This document shows, piece by piece, positions 15,939 to 24,808 of a stretch of DNA of 64,000 nucleotides. The translations under genes and the position numbers were made by a program. How positions within the stretch are numbered: the stretch's first letter is position 1; every line of letters starts with the position of its first letter. Source of the stretch: DATLGB01 sp038258425 (GTDB lineage Bacteria; Actinomycetota; Thermoleophilia; Solirubrobacterales; Solirubrobacteraceae). The notes below the pieces were generated by a model. The model made no database searches. It worked only from the letters and a program-made list of their open reading frames with translations, and was not told the origin of the DNA. The DNA lies in the NCBI GenBank assembly GCA_038258425.1, contig JBBSPV010000004.1, positions 1-64,000 of the forward strand, written 5' to 3'.

Positions 15939-17699
15939 GTGGCCACGCTCACCAACGCCGCCATCGCCCAGGCCTTCGACGAGCTCGGCGACCTCTACGA
16001 GCTCGACGGCGCCGACCAGTACCGGGTGATCGCCTACCGCAACGCCGCGCGTGCGATCCGCGACGCCTCCGTGTCCGTGGCCGGGCTCGTGGAGGCCGGC
16101 CGCGCCACCGAGCTCAACGGCATCGGCAGGACGCTCGACACGAAGCTCCGTGCCCTCGTCGACGAGGGCGACATCCCGCAGGCCGCCAAGCTGCGCGAGA
16201 AGTTCCCCGTCGGCCTGATCTCGGTCATGCACCTGCCCGGCTTCGGCCCCAAGCGCGCCAAGCGCCTGCACGACGACCTGGGCATCGACTCGCTCGACGC
16301 CCTGCGCGCCGCCGCCGAGCGCGGGGAGATCCGCAAGCTGCGCGGCTTCGGCGCGAAGGCCGAGGAGGCGCTGCTGCAGGCCCTGGAGGCGGGCGAGGAC
16401 GGCACGCCGGCCCCGCGCGTGCTGCTCCCGAAGGCGCTCGGGCTCGCGGAGCAGATCGCCGGCGCGCTGCGCGGGGTCGACGGCGTCGACCGCGTGGAGA
16501 TCGCCGGATCCGCGCGCCGGCTGACCGACGCGGTCAAGGACCTCGACCTCCTCGCCACCGCCGCCGAGCCCGCGGCGCTCGTGCGCGCGCTGGCCGACCT
16601 GCCGATCATCGAGTCCACCGGCACGCCCGGCGACAACGCCGTGCGCGCGACGACGCACACCGGCATGAAGGTCGACCTCCAGGTCGTCGAGCCCGACCAG
16701 CTCGGCAACGTCCAGCAGCACCTCACTGGGGCCAAGGCCCACAACGTCCAGCTGCGCGAGGCCGCCGTCCGCCGCGGCCTGCACGTGTCCCAGTACGGGA
16801 TCCTCGACGACGCGACGGGGGAGACGATCCGCTGCCCGACGGAGGAGGAGGTCTACGCGACGCTCGGCTACGCGTGGATCCCGCCCGAGCTGCGCGAGGG
16901 GCGCGGGGAGCTCGAGGCCGCGCGGCTCGACCCGCCGGGCCCAGGCCTGCCCGAGCTCGTCACGGAGGCCGACCTGCGCGGCGACCTGCACTGCCACACG
17001 GTCGCCTCCGACGGGCGCAACACCGTCGACCAGATGGCCAAGGGCGCGCTCGCGCGGGGCTACGAGTACCTCGCGATCACCGACCACTCGGCCTCGCACG
17101 GGTTCGGCAACGCCGTCTCGGCGGACGAGCTGCGCGCCCACGCGGAGAAGGTGCGCACGCTCAACGGCAAGCTCGACGGGATCGAGCTGCTGATCGGCAC
17201 GGAGGTCAACATCCTCCCCGACGGGTCCGTGGACTACCCCGACGACCTGCTCGCCGAGCTCGACTGGGTGATCGCCTCCGTGCACACGTCCTTCGGGCTG
17301 TCGGAGGCGGAGATGACCGCCCGCATGGTCGCGGCCTGCGAGCATCCCCACGTCGACGCCATCGGCCACGCGACGGGCCGCAAGATCGAGACGCGGGCGC
17401 CCTACGCGCTCGACGTCCACGGGCTGATCGAGGCGGCCGCGCGCACCCACACGATGCTCGAGATCAACTCGGCCGCCGACCGGCGCGACCTCAACGAGGT
17501 GCACGCGCGGGCGGCCGCGGAGGCCGGCGTGCCGATCCTCATCGACTCCGACGCCCACGGCGTCAACACCTTCGGCAGCGTCCGCTGGGGCGTCGCCACC
17601 GCTCGCCGCGCGTGGCTCGGGCCGGCCCAGATCGCCAACGCCCGGCCGTGGCCGGCCTTCGCGGCGCTGCGCAAGCGGGCTCGCCGGGCGCCGGGGTGA
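15939..17699 (+). CDS. polX: DNA polymerase/3'-5' exonuclease PolX
   Basis: A 586-residue bacterial family X polymerase. The N-terminal helix-hairpin-helix region (for example LPGFGPKRAKRLHDDLG) is followed by the nucleotidyltransferase core with GSARR and the catalytic DLDLL near residue 200. The C-terminal PHP domain carries metal-binding motifs: DLHCHTVASDG, ITDHSASHG, and a late DSDAHG. It fills short gaps in repair and can remove 3' ends. GTG 15939 was chosen because TAGCGT lies 7 nt upstream and would overlap the earlier GTG at 15930. Its stop overlaps the GTG of the next gene. Confidence 0.92.
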   Translation: MATLTNAAIAQAFDELGDLYELDGADQYRVIAYRNAARAIRDASVSVAGLVEAGRATELNGIGRTLDTKLRALVDEGDIPQAAKLREKFPVGLISVMHLPGFGPKRAKRLHDDLGIDSLDALRAAAERGEIRKLRGFGAKAEEALLQALEAGEDGTPAPRVLLPKALGLAEQIAGALRGVDGVDRVEIAGSARRLTDAVKDLDLLATAAEPAALVRALADLPIIESTGTPGDNAVRATTHTGMKVDLQVVEPDQLGNVQQHLTGAKAHNVQLREAAVRRGLHVSQYGILDDATGETIRCPTEEEVYATLGYAWIPPELREGRGELEAARLDPPGPGLPELVTEADLRGDLHCHTVASDGRNTVDQMAKGALARGYEYLAITDHSASHGFGNAVSADELRAHAEKVRTLNGKLDGIELLIGTEVNILPDGSVDYPDDLLAELDWVIASVHTSFGLSEAEMTARMVAACEHPHVDAIGHATGRKIETRAPYALDVHGLIEAAARTHTMLEINSAADRRDLNEVHARAAAEAGVPILIDSDAHGVNTFGSVRWGVATARRAWLGPAQIANARPWPAFAALRKRARRAPG

Positions 17700-18358
17700 G
17701 TGAGGCGGCCGACCCTCCCGGCCGGCCCCTGCGTCGTGACGCCGAGCGCAACCGGCAACGCATCCTGGCGGCTGCGCGCCGGCTCGTGACCGAGCGCGGG
17801 CTCGACGTCAGCCACGACGAGATCGCCCGGGCGGCCGGGGTGGCGGTGGGCACGGTCTACCGCCGCTATCCCGAGCGGCAGCAGCTCTTCGAGGCGCTGT
17901 TCGTCGATCGCGTCGACGCCGTCGTGGCCCTCGCCGAGGGGGCGCTCGCCGACGAGGACGCGTGGGTGGGGCTCACGTCCTTCCTGGTCGGAGTGTTCGA
18001 GATGCAGGCGGGCGATCGTGGGCTGCGGGAGTTCATGTCGCGCGGCGGCGGTACCAGGCTGGCCCTGCGAGCCGGGGCGAGCATCCAGCCCGTGGTGGGC
18101 GAGCTCGTCCGGCGCGCGCACGCCGACGGCGCCCTGCGCGCGGACGTCGGCGCCGGGGACATTCCGCTGATCCCCCTGATGGTCGGCGCGGTCATGGACG
18201 GCGCCCGTGAGGTGGAGCCCGAGCTCTGGCGGCGCGTGCTCGCCGTCCTCATCGACGGCATCTCCGCCGGCCCGCGGGACGGGCGCCTGCCTGGCGAGCC
18301 ACCGGCGCCGGAGGCGCTGGCGGCGATCCTCAGCGGCGCCGCGCTCCCGCGGCGGTGA
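17696..18358 (+). CDS. TetR family transcriptional regulator
   Basis: A 220-residue regulator. The helix-turn-helix is in RQRILAAARRLVTERG to VAVGTVYRRYPERQQLFEAL (about residues 18-65), with the TetR-typical GVxxGTxYRxF pattern. The all-helical C-terminal ligand domain follows. The GTG start overlaps the polX stop (GTGA), so it is co-translated with polX although the two functions are unrelated. A possible target is the neighbouring convergent cupin/NmrA operon, but nothing in the sequence proves that. Confidence 0.85.
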   Translation: MSEAADPPGRPLRRDAERNRQRILAAARRLVTERGLDVSHDEIARAAGVAVGTVYRRYPERQQLFEALFVDRVDAVVALAEGALADEDAWVGLTSFLVGVFEMQAGDRGLREFMSRGGGTRLALRAGASIQPVVGELVRRAHADGALRADVGAGDIPLIPLMVGAVMDGAREVEPELWRRVLAVLIDGISAGPRDGRLPGEPPAPEALAAILSGAALPRR

Positions 18359-18370
18359 CCCGTCGCCCGA

Positions 18371-18910
18371 TCATGGGCCGCCCCATTCGGCGCGCCACGT
18401 CTGGGAGTGCAGCTCGGAGAGCCGCTCGAGGTAGGTCTGCTGCTTCTCCGGGTCGTCCGGAAACCCGCTCGGATCGCCTTCGCCGCTGTCGGCGGGCGGC
18501 AAGGTCCTCGCGGGTGCCGGCGTGGCCAGGTAGGAGATGCTCTCGTCGAAGCCGCCCGGCGTGTAGAAGTTCAGCGCCCGCGCGGTCTCGGAGGAGACCT
18601 GGAAGGCGTGCAGCGTCCCACGCGGGATCCACACGGAGGCCCCGTCCGAGGCGAGGATCGTCTGCTGCTCGTCGCCGGCGCCGACGACGTACTCCACCTC
18701 GCCTTCGATGATGAAGAATCCCTCGTCGTAGCGCTCGTGGATGTGCGGCGGCGGGCCGGAGCCCTTGGCCATCAGCTGATCCATCATCGTGAGCTCGCCG
18801 GCGGTCTGCGCCGCGGAGAGCACGACGTTCCACAGCACGCCGACGAGCCAGTAGGCGGGGGCCTCGTCGGCCGGGACGCTGAACGGCGGGAGGTGCGGCG
18901 GCAGGGTCAT
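18371..18910 (-). CDS. Cupin domain protein
   Basis: A 179-residue single-domain cupin. Motif 1 contains GPPPHIHERYDEGFFIIEGEVEY, with the H-x-H...E...G metal-ligand pattern; motif 2 contains PRGTLHAFQ. The first 60 residues include hydrophobic VGVLWNVVLSAAQTAG. Such proteins can be dioxygenases, isomerases or sensors. The start ATG 18910 overlaps the stop of the NmrA-like gene (ATGA), so the two are translationally coupled and may act on the same substrate. Confidence 0.8.
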   Translation of the reverse strand: MTLPPHLPPFSVPADEAPAYWLVGVLWNVVLSAAQTAGELTMMDQLMAKGSGPPPHIHERYDEGFFIIEGEVEYVVGAGDEQQTILASDGASVWIPRGTLHAFQVSSETARALNFYTPGGFDESISYLATPAPARTLPPADSGEGDPSGFPDDPEKQQTYLERLSELHSQTWRAEWGGP

Positions 18911-19800
18911 GGGGTTCTCTCCAGCCATTGGTCGAAGGTCAGCACCTGCGGGTGCAGCCGTCTGGTCGCGGCGAAGTCCGCCTGGTAGGCCGGTGGGTGG
19001 CTGAACCACTCGAACATCGCCCGCTGGTCGTCGTCGAGCACCTCGGCCGGCAGCGACTCGAACCGGGCCGGCCGTCCCCGCCGCTCGCCGTACGCGGTGG
19101 CCATCTGCACGCCCGTGAGCTCGTCGCCGGCGATCTCGAGGGCGCCTCCAGGGATGCGGCCGGGGTCGAGCAGCGCGACGACGGCCACCACCGCGACGTC
19201 GGCCGACGCGATCACCTGCAGAGGGACGTCACCGGGCATCGGCAGCCGCAGCACGAGCGTGTCGTCCTCCTCGGTGGGCGGCATGAACCGCGAGAAGTTG
19301 TCCATGAAGAACACAGGGCGCACGAACGTCGTCGGCATCCCGAGCTCCAGCAGGCGCTCCTCGACCAGGTGCTTGCTCTCGAAGTGCGGGATCCCCGTGT
19401 GGCGCTCGACGCCGCCCACCGACGAGTAGACGACGTGCGGCACGTCGGCGGCCGCGGCGGCTTCGGCCATCGCCCGTCCGTGCTCAATCTCACCCTCCGC
19501 GCCGGCCTCGGGGGTCGGCGACGCCATGGCGAAGGCGGCGGCGACCCCGGTGAACGCCGCGCGCAGCGAGGCGTCGTCCGTCAGGTCCGCCCTCGCCAGA
19601 TCGGCACCGCGGTCGGCGAGGGCCCGGGCCTTCTCCGCCGCGGGGTCGCGCACGAGCGCCCGCACGGGCACCCCCTGCGAGAGCAGACGCCGCGCCACCG
19701 CGCCGCCCTGCTCGCCGGTCGCGCCGACCACGGCGATCGGCCGCTCCGTGGTGGGAGCCGGCGGTGGCGGACGGTCAGCGGGGCTCATGACGCGCATCAT
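18907..19800 (-). CDS. NmrA-like NAD(P)-binding protein
   Basis: A 297-residue atypical short-chain-dehydrogenase-fold protein. The dinucleotide motif is VVGATGEQGGAVARRL, and ALVRDP follows the second strand as in NmrA/HSCARG proteins. YSSVGGVERHTGIPHFESKH and FVRPVFFMDNF are further family marks. It lacks a clear YxxxK catalytic pair, so it may sense NADP redox state or reduce a small quinone-like compound. ATG 19800 is used; an in-frame ATG at 19788 is possible. It is coupled to the cupin gene downstream. TATAAG and GGAGAGG lie in the 60-base gap upstream. Confidence 0.8.
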   Translation of the reverse strand: MMRVMSPADRPPPPAPTTERPIAVVGATGEQGGAVARRLLSQGVPVRALVRDPAAEKARALADRGADLARADLTDDASLRAAFTGVAAAFAMASPTPEAGAEGEIEHGRAMAEAAAAADVPHVVYSSVGGVERHTGIPHFESKHLVEERLLELGMPTTFVRPVFFMDNFSRFMPPTEEDDTLVLRLPMPGDVPLQVIASADVAVVAVVALLDPGRIPGGALEIAGDELTGVQMATAYGERRGRPARFESLPAEVLDDDQRAMFEWFSHPPAYQADFAATRRLHPQVLTFDQWLERTP

Positions 19801-19860
19801 GACGATCCCGACACAAAGTGCAAGAACCTCTCCACTTATACGGACCGGCTCGGCGCGCCG

Positions 19861-20844
19861 TCACCCGAGGAGGTAGGGCAGCAGCACCTCCCGCACCGTG
19901 CGGTCGACCGTCGCGTGCGTGTACGGGGCGAGCGCCGCTCGCGCGCGGCCGGCGTAGTCGGGCGCGACCCCGTCGAGGCCCGCGCGGATCGCCGCGCCGA
20001 GGTCGTCCGAGACGGTCCGCGCGTCGAGCCGGCGGGCGATCGGCAGCGCGGCGTACGGGCCCGGCGCCGGCGTGGTCGCGAGCACGCAGCCGTCCGCGAG
20101 CGCCTCGAGCTGGGCGAGGCCATGATCCTCGCGCCGGGGGGCGATGACGAAGACCCGCGCGCGCCGCACGAGGTCCCGGTAGGCCGGGCGCTCGAGCCGG
20201 CCGGCGTAGCGGACGCCGGGCTCGTCCGCGCCTGCGAGCCCGGCGACCACGAGCTCCTCCTCGGGGCGCCGGACCGCACGCCAGGCGGCCAGCACACGGT
20301 TGAGGCCCTTCTTGCGGGGGTCGGCCGCGTAGGTGACCGCCACGAGGTCTCGCCGCTCTGGGGGGATCAGCGGTCCCGACGGCTCGACGGGGATGGGGAC
20401 GACGACCGCGGCGGCGTGCGGCCGGGGCACCGTGGCCAGTCCCGCCTCGCTCAGCGGCGCGAGCACGGTGGCCTCGCGCAGGCGCCGCCGCTCGAGCGGG
20501 CGCTGCCACACGCCGTGACGGCCCGGCCGGTTGTCCGCGGCGGGCGCGTCGAAGCGGATCGCGCCCCGGCGCGGGCCGAGCAGCGCCGCGGTGACCGTCG
20601 AGTACAGGACCGCCCGCGGCGCGTGCGCGGCGAGACCCCGCACCGCCGCCCGTCGCGCCGCCAGCGCCCAGCTCAGGTCGGTCAGCGCGAAGGTGCGGAC
20701 GTCGCGCGGCCGCGCGGCCGCGACCACCGCCACGGACGCCCCGGCCCGCCGCAGGGCGCCCGCGAGCTCGGCGTCGGCCTCGCGCAGGCCGACCGTCGAG
20801 CCGAGCGACACGAGCAGGACGTCGACGGCGCCGGGCACCACCAC
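19861..20844 (-). CDS. GT4-like glycosyltransferase
   Basis: A 327-residue GT-B type transferase. The N-terminal Rossmann half starts VDVLLVSLGST. The C-terminal half carries YAADPRKKGLNRVLAAWR and the nucleotide-sugar region FVIAPRREDHGLAQLEALADG, with the E-x7-E-like pattern of retaining GT4 enzymes. It is shorter than the usual 360-400 residues. No signal or membrane segment is seen. No other polysaccharide genes adjoin it, so the acceptor is unknown. Starts at GTG 20844, or two GTGs downstream, are equally possible. Confidence 0.75.
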   Translation of the reverse strand: MVVPGAVDVLLVSLGSTVGLREADAELAGALRRAGASVAVVAAARPRDVRTFALTDLSWALAARRAAVRGLAAHAPRAVLYSTVTAALLGPRRGAIRFDAPAADNRPGRHGVWQRPLERRRLREATVLAPLSEAGLATVPRPHAAAVVVPIPVEPSGPLIPPERRDLVAVTYAADPRKKGLNRVLAAWRAVRRPEEELVVAGLAGADEPGVRYAGRLERPAYRDLVRRARVFVIAPRREDHGLAQLEALADGCVLATTPAPGPYAALPIARRLDARTVSDDLGAAIRAGLDGVAPDYAGRARAALAPYTHATVDRTVREVLLPYLLG

Positions 20845-20861
20845 TAGCGTCTCCCGCCGCC

Positions 20862-21575
20862 ATGCTGACGGGCACGCTGATCAACGTCGGCGCCGTGCTG
20901 GCCGGCACGGCGGTCGGCGCGGCGGGCGGCGCGCGCCTCGACGAGCGGCTGCAGGCGCGGGTGCTCTCGAGCCTCGGGCTCGTCACGCTCGTGCTCGGCC
21001 TCGACCTCGCACTGGCCTGGGGGCGTCAGGACACGACCGCGCAGACGCCGCTGTACGTCTTCGGCGCCGTCGTGCTCGGCGGCCTGCTCGGAGAGGCGAC
21101 CGACCTCGAGGGCCGGCTCGAGCGCGCCGGGGACGCCCTGCAGCGGCGCTTCGCCACGCCGGGGGAGACGAGCACCATCGCGGAGGGCTTCGTCACCGCC
21201 ACCCTGCTGTTCTGCGTCGGCTCCCTCGCCGTGGTCGGCTCGATCCAGGACGGTCTCACCGGCGAGTGGCAGACGCTCGCCTCCAAGGCGCTGCTCGACG
21301 GCTTCGCCTCCATCGCGCTCGCCGCGTCGCTCGGCTGGGGCGTGGGCCTCGCCGCCGTCAGCGTGCTCGTCTACCAGGGGGCGATCACGCTCGGCGCCTC
21401 GGTCTTCGACGACGTCCTGCAGGGCGAGGCGCTCGCCGCGCTCACGAGCGCCGGCGGCGTGACCATCATCGCCATCGGGCTCAAGCTCCTGCAGCTGCGC
21501 GACCTGCGGGTCGCCAACCTCCTCCCGGCGCTCGTCCTCGCGCCGCTGCTCACCGGGCTCGGGCACCTGCTCTAG
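20862..21575 (+). CDS. DUF554 (YdfK/YqgA-like) membrane protein
   Basis: A 237-residue membrane protein beginning MLTGTLINVGAVLAGTAVGA, the hallmark of DUF554 proteins. About six or seven helices follow. The motif GEATDLEGRLERAGDALQRRF and the FCVGSLAVVGSIQDGLTG segment are family-typical. Its role is unknown; transporter-like functions have been suggested for the family. TAGCGT lies 11 nt before ATG 20862 and no ribosome site is visible, which fits a leaderless mRNA. Confidence 0.85.
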   Translation: MLTGTLINVGAVLAGTAVGAAGGARLDERLQARVLSSLGLVTLVLGLDLALAWGRQDTTAQTPLYVFGAVVLGGLLGEATDLEGRLERAGDALQRRFATPGETSTIAEGFVTATLLFCVGSLAVVGSIQDGLTGEWQTLASKALLDGFASIALAASLGWGVGLAAVSVLVYQGAITLGASVFDDVLQGEALAALTSAGGVTIIAIGLKLLQLRDLRVANLLPALVLAPLLTGLGHLL

Positions 21576-21580
21576 CTGCA

Positions 21581-22096
21581 TCAGCCGACCGGCTTGGACG
21601 CGAAGTCGCCGCCGAAGCCGGGCGTGCGGATCAGGCGGATCGAGCTGACCGGCGACGTGCGGTCGACGTAGAAGCGGGCCGCGTCGCGCTCCTCCACCGC
21701 TTCCACGGCCTGGTTCTGGCGCCGCCACGCGAAGGCGACGAGCAGCGCGAAGCCGGCTCCGACGCTCGCCACCTGGGGGACGAAGACCCCGAGCACGCCG
21801 GCGGCGACGGTGACCACGAGCAGCAGCCACAGGCGGTTGAGGAGGGTCAGCGCCGGGCGCAGCTCGGGCAGCGTCGTCTGGTACCGGGCGGCCGCCAGCT
21901 GACGGGCGATGCTCTCGTGCGCGCGGGGCTCGAGCCGGGCGCCGAGCACGGAGGCGAGGAACCACCAGGCCACGGACACGAGCACGATCACGGGCTCGAG
22001 GTCCTGCGCGGCGGCGCGCACGGTGACCGCCGCCAGCAGCGTCGCGGACCCGGCGCTCAGCAGCACGGCTGCGCGCAGGAAGTCCCCGAAGCGCAC
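21581..22096 (-). CDS. Four-helix membrane protein of unknown function
   Basis: A 171-residue protein with two hydrophobic hairpins: about residues 8-55 (including IVLVSVAWWFLASVLGARL) and 85-125 (including LWLLLVVTVAAGVLGVFVP). A basic, soluble C-terminal tail ends TPGFGGDFASKPVG. I recognise no family. It lies between the convergent DUF554 gene and otsB, 10 bases downstream of otsB and on the same strand, so it may start within an otsB transcript extension or have its own promoter. Confidence 0.65.
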   Translation of the reverse strand: MRFGDFLRAAVLLSAGSATLLAAVTVRAAAQDLEPVIVLVSVAWWFLASVLGARLEPRAHESIARQLAAARYQTTLPELRPALTLLNRLWLLLVVTVAAGVLGVFVPQVASVGAGFALLVAFAWRRQNQAVEAVEERDAARFYVDRTSPVSSIRLIRTPGFGGDFASKPVG

Positions 22097-22106
22097 GGCG
22101 GGGCGC

Positions 22107-22910
22107 TCAGGCGGCCAGCGCCTGCAGGAGCTGGCGGACGCCCGCCGTGCCGTCCACCATGACGTCGGCGGCGGACTCGAGCTCGGGCGGTCCCTCGTCC
22201 GAGCGCACGCCGACGCGGACCGCGTGGCGCACGCGCTCCTTCTCGACGAGCTCGTCGAGGCCCCGGAAGGCGTCGATGTCCGTCCGGTCGTCGCCGACGT
22301 AGACGGCCGAGGCGAGGTCGGCGTCGCGCAGGAGGCGGACGATGCCCGCCCCCTTGTCGATCCGCACGGGCGGCCGGATCTCGAGGACCTTGCGGCCCCA
22401 GTGGGCGACGAAGCCGGCCTCCTCGGCCGCGCGGGCGACCTGCTCGACCGCGTGCTGGGCGCCCTCCTCGTCCGGCACGCCGCGCCAGTGCAGGGCGGCG
22501 ATCGCCTCCTTGTCCTCGAGTCGCACCCGCAGCCGGCGTAGATCCTCGTCGAGGGCCGAGGCGGTGAACGCCTGCACGCGCCGGGTCCACGACTGCAGCT
22601 CCCGGTCGAGCTCGGGCGCGATGGTGCCGGCGCGCAGGATCTCCGAGCCGTGGGAGCCGAGGTAGGCGATGGAGCCCAGCGACACGATCCGCCGCGCGTC
22701 GGTCGCCCGCCGGCCGGAGACGCAGGCGACGATGCCGTAGCGCTTGGCGACCTCGATCAACGGTCGCCGGGTCGTCTCGGGCATGTGCGCGTCGTCGGGC
22801 TGCTCGACGATCGGCGCCAGGACGCCGTCGACGTCGAGCAGCACGGCGGCGCTCTCGGGGTCATCGATCAGCGGCTGCAGGAGCGTTTCGAGCGTCGGGG
22901 CCTCGTGCAC
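22107..22910 (-). CDS. otsB: Trehalose-6-phosphate phosphatase
   Basis: A 267-residue HAD-superfamily phosphatase. Motif I is LLDVDGVLAPI (nucleophile Asp), motif II ACVSGRR, and motif IV VYVGDDRTDIDAF. HGSEI and GWGxKVLEIRP-like segments are typical of OtsB. It would dephosphorylate trehalose 6-phosphate; the partner synthase otsA is not in the window. The GTG start at 22910 is preceded after 5 nt by TACTGC on the same strand. The much longer open frame upstream runs antisense through ppa. Confidence 0.85.
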   Translation of the reverse strand: MHEAPTLETLLQPLIDDPESAAVLLDVDGVLAPIVEQPDDAHMPETTRRPLIEVAKRYGIVACVSGRRATDARRIVSLGSIAYLGSHGSEILRAGTIAPELDRELQSWTRRVQAFTASALDEDLRRLRVRLEDKEAIAALHWRGVPDEEGAQHAVEQVARAAEEAGFVAHWGRKVLEIRPPVRIDKGAGIVRLLRDADLASAVYVGDDRTDIDAFRGLDELVEKERVRHAVRVGVRSDEGPPELESAADVMVDGTAGVRQLLQALAA

Positions 22911-23018
22911 GCTGCGCAGTATGCCCGGCTCGGCCCGTCGCAGGCCGACGGCGGACGTGCAGAACGAGGAGCGGCGCGCGGTGAAGCGGGACCTCTTTGC
23001 ACTCCGGGCAGGGCACGC

Positions 23019-23048
23019 TTGCTGATCCGGGTCGCGACGGGGTACTCC
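23019..23048 (+). promoter_or_regulatory. Putative leaderless promoter of ppa
   Basis: TTGCTG (23019-23024), an 18-base spacer and TACTCC (23043-23048) precede the GTG at 23055 by 6 nt. A transcript from it would start at or next to the start codon. Confidence 0.45.
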
Positions 23049-23054
23049 TCGGCT

Positions 23055-23570
23055 GTGTCCGACCAGCCGCCCTCGCCCGTCGCCGATCAGCCCCCCCTGC
23101 ACGTCTTCGTCGAGATCCCGAAGGGATCGCGCAACAAGTACGAGTGGGACCCGGAGCTGCAGGCCATCAAGCTCGACCGCTACCTGTTCTCCTCCGTCGT
23201 GTACCCGACGGACTACGGCTTCGTGCCCGACACGGCCGCGGCCGACGGTGATCCGCTGGACGCGCTGGTCTGCGTGACGGACGCGACCTTCCCCGGCTGC
23301 GTCGTCGAGGTCAACGTGGTCGGGATGCTGCGGATGAGCGACGACGCGGGCCAGGACGACAAGATCGTCTGCGTCGCGCTGCACGACCCGAACTGGGGTG
23401 ACGTGGAGACGCTTCCCGACCAGCTCATCTCGGAGATCGAGCACTTCTTCTCGATCTACAAGCAGCCGGAGGGCAAGGACGTCGAGATCACCGGCTGGTA
23501 CGGCGTCGAGGAGGCGCTGGCGGAGATCGAGTCCTGCCGGGCGCGCTGGCGCGAGGAGCGCGAGGACTGA
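23055..23570 (+). CDS. ppa: Inorganic pyrophosphatase
   Basis: A 171-residue family I soluble pyrophosphatase that hydrolyses pyrophosphate and pulls biosynthetic reactions forward. It has EIPKGSRNKYEWD, the signature DGDPLDALV with its metal-binding Asp residues, and the downstream DxxxGxDDKI-like segment (DDAGQDDKIV). The N-terminal extension SDQPPSPVADQPP is Pro-rich and not part of the core. The GTG start follows TACTCC by 6 nt. It is divergent from otsB. Confidence 0.95.
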   Translation: MSDQPPSPVADQPPLHVFVEIPKGSRNKYEWDPELQAIKLDRYLFSSVVYPTDYGFVPDTAAADGDPLDALVCVTDATFPGCVVEVNVVGMLRMSDDAGQDDKIVCVALHDPNWGDVETLPDQLISEIEHFFSIYKQPEGKDVEITGWYGVEEALAEIESCRARWREERED

Positions 23571-23654
23571 CCGAGGAGCACCCACGGGGGCCCGCCCGCG
23601 GCCGACACGGCTGCTTGCCCGCCCCGCCGACGTGGCGCGCGCCCTCTGCGACCC

Positions 23655-23906
23655 CTAGCGCTCCTCGTCGGCGTCGCCCGGCCAGCGGCCCGTGCGGCTG
23701 TACTGCTCGCGGGCGGCCTGCTCGCGCTCGCGGTCGCCGCGGCTGATGACCGACAGGCGCGCCATGCCGTTGAAGATCCACACGATCAGGGCGATGCCGA
23801 GAAGCATCACGCCGATGCCGCCGTTGTACTCCCCGCCGAGCAGGAGGAAGACGACGCCCGCGGCGGCGAGCAGCACGGGCAGGCCCCACCGGAGGATCCG
23901 GATCAT
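23655..23906 (-). CDS. Small two-helix membrane protein
   Basis: An 83-residue protein with two adjacent transmembrane helices (ILRWGLPVLLAAAGVVFLLL and GGIGVMLLGIALIVWIFNG), joined by a short NGG turn. The charged cytoplasmic tail is rich in Arg and Glu. I recognise no family. TACCCT lies 6 nt before ATG 23906, and the gene is divergent from the dehalogenase gene 23 bases away. Confidence 0.65.
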   Translation of the reverse strand: MIRILRWGLPVLLAAAGVVFLLLGGEYNGGIGVMLLGIALIVWIFNGMARLSVISRGDREREQAAREQYSRTGRWPGDADEER

Positions 23907-23912
23907 GACGGG

Positions 23913-23922
23913 AGGGTAGATC
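23913..23922. promoter_or_regulatory. Head-to-head -10 elements between membrane protein and dehalogenase genes
   Basis: Minus-strand TACCCT (23913-23918) ends 6 nt before ATG 23906; plus-strand TAGATC (23917-23922) ends 7 nt before ATG 23930. They overlap by TA, leaving no room for leaders. Confidence 0.55.
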
Positions 23923-23929
23923 GACCCGG

Positions 23930-24808
23930 ATGGCCTGGTTCGACGGGTTCGACGAGCGCGACGTCGACGTCGCCCGCGGCACGGTGCACGTGCGCACGGC
24001 GGGCAGCGGGCCGCCCCTGTTGCTGCTGCACGGCTATCCGCAGACGCACCTCATGTGGCGCGACGTCGCGCCGGCGCTGGCCGAGCGCTTCAGCGTCGTG
24101 GCAGCCGACCTCCCGGGATACGGCGGCAGCCTGCGTCCCCCGACCGCCCCCGACCACGCGCCGCACGCCAAGCGGGCCCTGGCGAGCGACCTGGTGGAGG
24201 CCATGGGCGTGCTCGGGCACGGCGCCTTCGCGGTCGCCGGCCACGACCGCGGCGGCCGGGTCGCCTACCGCATGGCCCTCGACCATCCTGAGCGCGTCCG
24301 GCGGCTCGCCGTGCTGGACATCGTCCCGACGGCCGAGGTCTGGGACCGCATGGGCGCCGCCGCGGCGCTCGGGTACTGGCACTGGCCCTTCCTCGCGCAG
24401 CCCGGGCCGCTGCCCGAGGCCCTGATCCTCGGCGCGCCGGACGCGTTCTTCGACGCCGGCGGCGCGCTCGGGCTGTCCGGGCCGCCCGACGTCCTCGCCA
24501 CCTGGCGTGCGACGTTCGACGACCCCGCGGCCGTGCACGCCTTCTGCGAGGACTACCGGGCCGGGGCGTCGATCGATCGCGAGCACGACCGCGCGGACCA
24601 GGCGGCGGGCCGCCGCGTCCGCGCCCCGCTGCTCGCGCTCTGGGGTACGCGCGGCGCGCTGGACGCCTGGTACGACGTGCTCGAGGTGTGGCGGGGCTGG
24701 GCCGACGACGTGTCCGGCCACGCCGTCGAGGCCTCGCACTTCCTCGTCGAGGACCGCCCGGTGGAGGTCGCGGCCGAGCTGGCCGCCTTCCTCAGCCCTC
24801 GCCCCTGA
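23930..24808 (+). CDS. Fluoroacetate dehalogenase-like alpha/beta hydrolase
   Basis: A 292-residue Asp-nucleophile alpha/beta hydrolase. The elbow GHDRGGR holds the nucleophile and both Arg residues that bind the carboxylate in fluoroacetate dehalogenases. YWHWPFLAQPGPLPE holds the His and Trp of the halide pocket, EDYRAGA the halide-binding Tyr, and ASHFLVED the catalytic His. An LHGYPQTHLMWR loop is also typical. All residues I know to be needed for C-F hydrolysis of fluoroacetate are therefore in place; chloroacetate or an epoxide may be the natural substrate. The likely leaderless start follows TAGATC by 7 nt. Its 3' end overlaps clpP by 17 bases. Confidence 0.82.
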   Translation: MAWFDGFDERDVDVARGTVHVRTAGSGPPLLLLHGYPQTHLMWRDVAPALAERFSVVAADLPGYGGSLRPPTAPDHAPHAKRALASDLVEAMGVLGHGAFAVAGHDRGGRVAYRMALDHPERVRRLAVLDIVPTAEVWDRMGAAAALGYWHWPFLAQPGPLPEALILGAPDAFFDAGGALGLSGPPDVLATWRATFDDPAAVHAFCEDYRAGASIDREHDRADQAAGRRVRAPLLALWGTRGALDAWYDVLEVWRGWADDVSGHAVEASHFLVEDRPVEVAAELAAFLSPRP

